A DNA stretch of 57,830 bases from CAZQSS01 sp964596405 (GTDB lineage: Bacteria > Patescibacteriota > Patescibacteriia > Magasanikbacterales > UBA10003), in assembly GCA_964596405.1 (NCBI GenBank), contig CAZQSS010000002.1:1-57830 (forward strand), given 5' to 3'. The notes below the pieces were generated by a model. The model did no database searches, had not been told where the DNA came from, and saw only the letters and a program-made list of their open reading frames with translations. Position numbers and translations under genes: made by a program. Below, piece after piece: positions 53,929 to 57,830 of the stretch (the first letter of the stretch is position 1; each line of letters starts with the position of its first letter).

Positions 53929-56057
53929 CATTGATTACTGTCAGCGGCTAAATTTCCAGGAGAAATCAACCGACTAATTAAAATTTTAGGATTGGTATTG
54001 TCTTTACTAAGACTGGGATCGTTTAGACTGATAAAATAATACTGCCGGCCGTCTTTTTCAATGACCATGGCCAAACATTTTTGCGCTTCGTCCAGATAAC
54101 CGGTTTTAGACGCCAAAATTGTAAAGGCCGGCTTTTGAAGCAATAATGAATTGGTGTGATTAAAACTGTGTCTAACGATTTTACCGCGATTGTTTACTCG
54201 GTTAAATTCATAATGAGGTGTGCCCAAAGCTTGGCTAATTTCCGGATTTTTGTAAGCCGCCATCAAAACTTTGAGCTGATCGGCGGCCGTCGTGATATTT
54301 TCCGTAGAAAATCCGCTGGGCTCAACATAACGCGTGCCGGCCAGGCCCAATTCCTGGGCTTTTTGATTCATGGCCAGAATAAAATCAACGCGGCTTAAAT
54401 TGGTCGCCTCTACCAACATCTCGGCCGGCTCGTTGACCGACCCCACCAGGAGCGAAAAAAATAAATCCTTGACTGTCACCGCGTCGTTGTTTTGCAAACG
54501 CAAATAATTACCGTAAACAAAATGTTTTTTGGAGTCGTAAACAATTTTTTCGGTCCAATCTTTATTGCGATGTTCCACAAAAACCAAAGCGGCTGTCATT
54601 TTGGTGAGCGACGCCAGGGGTAGCTGCCGCGTTAAATTTTTCCCAGCCACGATTGTGCCGGCCGCATCGGCAATCACATAACTGCCCACCGCCGTGGTAA
54701 TTTTCGGCCCGACAAATTCATCGGGCACCAAATTAACCCCGGTCAAAGGCGCCTTGAGCGGCGCGCCCGCCTCCGGCTTGATATGCACTTTGCCGGATTT
54801 AAATTGCAGTGAAATCAGCTGTTTTTTTATCAAATCGTAAATCTTGATGGCGACGCCGTCATTTTGGATTTGCAACTCGCCGTCGTCAGTGTAATTTAAG
54901 GGATTCTGTAAAGCCGTCGCTTTGGGATTGTCTGTATTTAATTTTAACGCCGCGGCCAACCCCAGTTCAGCCGCGTCAATAAAAGCGTAATCATCGTGAT
55001 AATTGGCGCGCGCTGGAAGCGGTGTCCACTTTACTCTAGTCACTAATTTTTTGCGAACCCAAACTTTATACGTCTGCCTTTTGTATTCCACCGAGGTGCG
55101 GTGATATTCCAGCCGGTTGGGATAACGGGCATCAGAGAAAAACCGATTGATGCCTGCATAATTAAAATAAACTGCCGCGTCCGTGTCAGCGGCGGCCTCG
55201 CCCAGCGCCCCCATCATCAAATAAAACTGGGCGCCCAAACCTACCGGCCGCGGCCCCGCTTGCGCTTCCACCAAACCGCTGCTAAAAGTTATTTTTTTCA
55301 AATTCTGATACAACCGCTCGGCCAAATCCAGATATTCTTTTTGATTGGTCAACTGGCCGTAGGCCAAAAGCATAAACGCCGAAACGGCCTGATAGTGCGG
55401 CACAATCTCTCCCCCTTCGCGATACCAACCGGCCGGGCTGATGCTCTCTTTCACGGCGGCGGCGATTTTATTTTTGATAGCCGCGTCGTTGGCGGATTTT
55501 TCTTCGGCTGTAATTAAACTTTTTTCCAACAAATAATTATTTAGATACTGCCAATGAGCGCCGGCAATGAGCGCCCGATTTTCCGTATCCGCGATTGCAA
55601 TACCGGGCTGGAGAGAATCCTTCATCGCCTTGAACAGATCGGCTGTTTCTTTTTGATTTAATAAATCCGGCACTTCTTCGGCCAAGCGGACGGCTAAAAA
55701 TAACGCTTCGGCGTCATTAAAAGATAAAGTTTTGGCCGGGCGGCCGGAGATTTCTTTGATTGCTTTTAAGATACTGCTACGCAAAATTTGCCGCGGTTTT
55801 TTTTCCCCCGCGATGGCCCGATACTTGTAATAGCCGGCCAAGCTGATAATTTCGCGGCCGCTTTTGGGCGCGCTGAAATTTTTAACGCCATAATCCGGCG
55901 CGGCGTATTTTAGGCCGATTTTATCAAACTGTTTACTGTAACGATTGTAAAAATATTTTAAATAGGCCTCATTGCCGCTCTCGGCCGACGCCAAACCCAC
56001 CCCAAAAATTTGGACTATCAGACTAACCAAAAAAATCACCACCCATTTCTTCATCAT
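53928..56057 (-). CDS. large S11-family D,D-carboxypeptidase-like protein with N-terminal helical domain
   Basis: 709 residues. Signal peptide ends near ASAES. Residues 30-400 form a helical region with repeated YLKYFYNRYS, AGYYKYRA and AERLYQNLKK-like helices, perhaps an alpha/alpha toroid. Residues 440-700 are the penicillin-binding-type domain with SLTK (SxxK), SVN (SxN) and KTG motifs in LASLTKMTAALVF, LVGSVNEPAEML and ASKTGYLDEA. The family acts on peptidoglycan peptides; the large N-terminal domain is unusual and might bind glycan. A palindromic operator (56117-56136) and an XRE regulator lie directly upstream. Confidence 0.85.
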   Translation of the reverse strand: MMKKWVVIFLVSLIVQIFGVGLASAESGNEAYLKYFYNRYSKQFDKIGLKYAAPDYGVKNFSAPKSGREIISLAGYYKYRAIAGEKKPRQILRSSILKAIKEISGRPAKTLSFNDAEALFLAVRLAEEVPDLLNQKETADLFKAMKDSLQPGIAIADTENRALIAGAHWQYLNNYLLEKSLITAEEKSANDAAIKNKIAAAVKESISPAGWYREGGEIVPHYQAVSAFMLLAYGQLTNQKEYLDLAERLYQNLKKITFSSGLVEAQAGPRPVGLGAQFYLMMGALGEAAADTDAAVYFNYAGINRFFSDARYPNRLEYHRTSVEYKRQTYKVWVRKKLVTRVKWTPLPARANYHDDYAFIDAAELGLAAALKLNTDNPKATALQNPLNYTDDGELQIQNDGVAIKIYDLIKKQLISLQFKSGKVHIKPEAGAPLKAPLTGVNLVPDEFVGPKITTAVGSYVIADAAGTIVAGKNLTRQLPLASLTKMTAALVFVEHRNKDWTEKIVYDSKKHFVYGNYLRLQNNDAVTVKDLFFSLLVGSVNEPAEMLVEATNLSRVDFILAMNQKAQELGLAGTRYVEPSGFSTENITTAADQLKVLMAAYKNPEISQALGTPHYEFNRVNNRGKIVRHSFNHTNSLLLQKPAFTILASKTGYLDEAQKCLAMVIEKDGRQYYFISLNDPSLSKDNTNPKILISRLISPGNLAADSNQ

Positions 56058-56112
56058 ATATTCTTTTATTCTATTCTTATTTTCTACATTCTACTCTACA
56101 ACTTCCTTTAAT

Positions 56113-56137
56113 CCTATGTTAAATATTTCTAACATAG
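56113..56137. promoter_or_regulatory. palindromic operator upstream of the S11 peptidase gene
   Basis: CTATGTTA-AATATTTC-TAACATAG, perfect 8-bp arms. A second copy, ATGTTAACTATTTCTAACA, lies at 56382-56400 upstream of the XRE gene. Confidence 0.6.
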
Positions 56138-56149
56138 CGCCGGAGTAAA

Positions 56150-56338
56150 TCAGAACGTAAATAAATCATCTATGCCAACCTTAAAAACTCTGGCAATCTT
56201 GTGCGCCAGCCGCAGTGAGGGACTGTATTTGAATTGTTCCAAAAATACAATTGTTTCGCGCCGCACGCCCACCGCGTAAGACAACTTCTGTTGAGTCAAC
56301 CCGCGCTTGGTTCTGTATTCTCTAATCTTATTACGCAT
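56150..56338 (-). CDS. small XRE-family transcriptional regulator
   Basis: 62 residues, a single HTH_3 domain: IREYRTKRGLTQQKLSYAVGVRRETIVFLE, then LAHKIARVFKVGIDDLF. Such proteins act as dimers on palindromes. The matching palindromes on both sides of the gene make it a likely regulator of itself and of the S11 peptidase gene. Confidence 0.88.
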   Translation of the reverse strand: MRNKIREYRTKRGLTQQKLSYAVGVRRETIVFLEQFKYSPSLRLAHKIARVFKVGIDDLFTF

Positions 56339-56381
56339 AAACGAATAAAGACATAAAAAATAAATAAAACCCTGATAAATC

Positions 56382-56400
56382 CATGTTAACTATTTCTAAC
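56382..56400. promoter_or_regulatory. palindromic operator upstream of the XRE gene
   Basis: ATGTTA-ACTATTTC-TAACA, nearly identical to 56117-56136. Confidence 0.6.
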
Positions 56401-56449
56401 ACGAAGGTCAAGAGACGTTTTTGTGGATAAATGCAAACAAAACAAATAA

Positions 56450-56482
56450 TAAATAAAACCCCCAACCGTTAGATTGGGAGTT
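56450..56482 (-). terminator. intrinsic terminator of the 56490-57522 operon
   Basis: CTCCCAA and TTGGGGG arms followed by TTTTATTTATT on the minus strand. Confidence 0.85.
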
Positions 56483-56489
56483 TCAAGAT

Positions 56490-56909
56490 TTACTTGGGCA
56501 TGGCGCCAAAATTGGCGCCAGCCGGCCACTTGAATTCTGGGTCGCAGTCTATCTTGATGACTATACCCATCACCGGATCGCGATCCGAGCAGCCGGGTAC
56601 CATATAACAAACGCGGGTGTTGAGGGAAATAGTGCCGGCCGAACCGAGGGCATAGATCAGCCCGCCATCGGCCGTGGCCCGCTTGGGCTCTTTCATGATC
56701 TCTTCAAGGGCCGCTGGCTCAAGCATGGCCGCATCCATCTTCTGGAGCACCTCAAGGGTCGTCAGATCCTGATTGAAAGAGACAATCTGCAGACCGGAGC
56801 CGGTCTTCATAACGTTTGTTTCCAGACGATGCGTTGAGCAACCGCCTGCCATCACCGCGCTCACCACGAGGGCCACCACCATCATTACGAGCGCTGTTCT
56901 CTTGGTCAC
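56490..56909 (-). CDS. small putative lipoprotein, GTG start
   Basis: 139 residues from the GTG at 56909, chosen because GAGGAG lies 7 bp upstream and the peptide begins directly with a signal sequence (KRTALVMMVVALVVSAVMAG). The Cys at about residue 24 (MAGGC) could be lipidated although the -3 residue is Ala. The mature part has a NVMKTGSGLQIVSF beginning, helices, and Cys near the end. Third gene of a GC-rich operon with 56993 and 57337. Function unknown. Confidence 0.65.
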   Translation of the reverse strand: MTKRTALVMMVVALVVSAVMAGGCSTHRLETNVMKTGSGLQIVSFNQDLTTLEVLQKMDAAMLEPAALEEIMKEPKRATADGGLIYALGSAGTISLNTRVCYMVPGCSDRDPVMGIVIKIDCDPEFKWPAGANFGAMPK

Positions 56910-56992
56910 GTTTTTCTCCTCGCCCCGCTTTGCGGCGGCTTGCCACGCCTTGCGGGACTTTTGGTGTTTGTTGAAAGACCGCTGATAAAACC

Positions 56993-57340
56993 CTACTTTT
57001 CCGGTTTGGCTGATGCCTTCTCTTCTAAACCATCGCTCAACGCGCCCATCATGAAGACAATGGCCACAAGCGCAAAGAGAGCGCCGACAATCCCGGCGGT
57101 AATCAAGCCCGGCAGAATTGTCGATTCCCAACCGACAAAGATGCGGGCGATGAGCATGGCCGCGCCGCCAAAAATGGCGCTGACCAACGCTCCCACAAAA
57201 AGCACCACCATGGCCGTGCCAAAAGCATAGACCAGACAGGCGCCGAAGATTGCCCCAATCAGCCAATCCGGCAGACCCAAAATCTGTACTGCCAGTATGC
57301 CCAAAAAGATCCCCGCCGCCAACACTTCTTTCCTGTTCAT
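56993..57340 (-). CDS. small multispan membrane protein
   Basis: 115 residues with about four hydrophobic segments (LAAGIFLGILAVQILGL, FGACLVYAFGTAMVVLFVGA, a Gly/Ala-rich third, and GLITAGIVGALFALVAIVFM), and a charged C-terminus. Its ATG overlaps the upstream stop (ATGA). No family recognised; the Gly/Ala-rich helices could pack tightly. Confidence 0.65.
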   Translation of the reverse strand: MNRKEVLAAGIFLGILAVQILGLPDWLIGAIFGACLVYAFGTAMVVLFVGALVSAIFGGAAMLIARIFVGWESTILPGLITAGIVGALFALVAIVFMMGALSDGLEEKASAKPEK

Positions 57341-57522
57341 CGCTTACTCCTCTTTCTCGTTTTTTGACGGACTCGCACAACTCTCCAATAAACCATCTCA
57401 TGAACAATGTAACGGTTGTCGTCGCAGACCGGACAGACCTGGGCGATATCGTGACCTCCATAGCCCCGGCATTCCGGGCAAACAACCTGCCGATAAGCCA
57501 CTACCTTTTTTCTCTTGCTCAC
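57337..57522 (-). CDS. small zinc-ribbon protein, GTG start
   Basis: 61 residues from the GTG at 57522, with GGAGG 5 bp upstream. CPECRGYGGH and CPVCDDNRY resemble the CxxCxGxG zinc modules of DnaJ-type proteins, and the C-terminus is Arg/Lys-rich, so RNA or DNA binding is possible. It is first in the operon, after a structured leader. Function unknown. Confidence 0.65.
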   Translation of the reverse strand: MSKRKKVVAYRQVVCPECRGYGGHDIAQVCPVCDDNRYIVHEMVYWRVVRVRQKTRKRSKR

Positions 57523-57554
57523 TGGCACCTCCAATTGAAGTTTAAAGAACTTTA

Positions 57555-57610
57555 CCCTGTTAAATGCCGCGGGGCGGCAATCCCGTTCATAGCGGGATTA
57601 TTTAACAGGG
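57555..57610 (-). ncRNA. three-way-junction leader RNA
   Basis: Perfect 11-bp closing stem (CCCTGTTAAAT with ATTTAACAGGG) enclosing two hairpins: GCCGC/GCGGC and AATCCCG/CGGGATT. It starts within a few bases of the expected transcription start and lies 25 bp before the Shine-Dalgarno. Confidence 0.6.
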
Positions 57611-57619
57611 TGAACTACC

Positions 57620-57830
57620 TTAACCTAACCATTTTTTGGGAGTTTTGTCAACCCCAGCCGCCTGCAGCGGTTCTTTGTTTGGGAAGCCTTGGATTATATT
57701 TTTATCTTGGTTGCGCGGCTGGGGAGCGATAATTATACCTGAACAGGCGGCGGGGTCAATATCCGCAACCAAGGGCCAAATCATCATCTTGCCATTTTCG
57801 TTTATTCGTGATACTGTAATTTGAAAGCTG
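57620..57830 (-). CDS. possible 3' end of an unknown gene running off the window
   Basis: An open frame of 69 codons from the window edge to a TAA at 57620, with plausible coding character (IWPLVADIDPAACSGIIIAP then NKEPLQAAGVDKTPKKWLG). The frame on the other strand is also open, so this is tentative. If real, the promoter of the next operon lies within its last codons. Confidence 0.35.
   Translation of the reverse strand, partial: SFQITVSRINENGKMMIWPLVADIDPAACSGIIIAPQPRNQDKNIIQGFPNKEPLQAAGVDKTPKKWLG
57624..57651 (-). promoter_or_regulatory. promoter of the 57522 operon
   Basis: TTGACA, 17 bp, then a poor TTAGGT. The spacer AAACTCCCAAAAA resembles the other cassette promoters. It overlaps the end of the next minus-strand reading frame. 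Confidence 0.55.

Noticed and set aside
53720..53977. 85-residue plus-strand frame over the rpmB region
   Set aside because: It is a shifted frame of rpmB; the bL28 frame with its zinc Cys pairs is clear.
57636..57824. Plus-strand 62-residue frame at the window end
   Set aside because: The opposite strand gives a more protein-like frame ending at a stop beside the next promoter; neither is certain.

Overview
The window looks like a chromosomal segment of a Candidate Phyla Radiation (Patescibacteria, probably Parcubacteria-like) bacterium. The evidence is an S10-spc cluster with no uL30 (rpmD) gene between rpsE and rplO, a zinc-type S14, an archaeal-type AspRS without the bacterial GAD insertion, a type IV secretion pilin-like membrane protein, and many small palindromic repeats lying both between and inside genes. 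The standard code fits, with TGA used as a stop. The assignment is inference; no rRNA gene is present to confirm it.

Layout. 0-8 kb: mostly plus-strand housekeeping genes (DHH-like protein, CCA-adding enzyme, RluD-type pseudouridine synthase, CMP kinase-like, rplS) with tRNA-Ile(UAU) and two GC-rich accessory genes on the minus strand. 8-17.5 kb: minus-strand uvrA, pilin-like protein, DsbA-like protein, D,D-carboxypeptidase, scpB, scpA, YbaK-type deacylase, aspS. 18.5-24.8 kb: an accessory array with all genes on plus, in which four gene units are separated by four copies of a composite palindromic element that resembles paired integron attC sites. Cargo: a HydE/BioB-like radical SAM protein, an unknown protein, an MvaI/BcnI-type restriction-modification module with a membrane protein, and a small membrane protein. 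24.8-28 kb: a block of GC-rich lipoproteins and secreted proteins. 28-32 kb: asnS, recO, ruvX, map. 33-50.7 kb: one long minus-strand run of translation genes (rpsL, rpsG, fusA, tuf, S10-spc genes, secY, adk). 50.8-57.8 kb: more accessory cassettes, an M50 protease, hicBA, rpmB, a large S11 peptidase and an XRE regulator.

Two kinds of genome organisation overlap here. Housekeeping genes are tightly packed and AT-richer. Scattered among them are short transcription units with a strong sigma70-type promoter (TTGACA, 17 bp, often TGTGC before the -10), a structured leader often holding a boxA-like word, a hairpin next to a strong Shine-Dalgarno, one to three small lipoprotein, membrane or secreted genes, and an intrinsic terminator.

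The most unusual structures are: (i) the attC-like cassette array, where each gene unit also has its own terminal inverted repeats; (ii) 132-141 bp elements flanked by TATG whose end supplies or abuts the start codon of rpsS, rplE and the rluD-type gene; (iii) a 90-bp AT-rich repeat in four operon junctions, always in the same orientation; (iv) rRNA-leader-like 5' regions on orphan lipoprotein genes. No recombinase gene is visible in the window.
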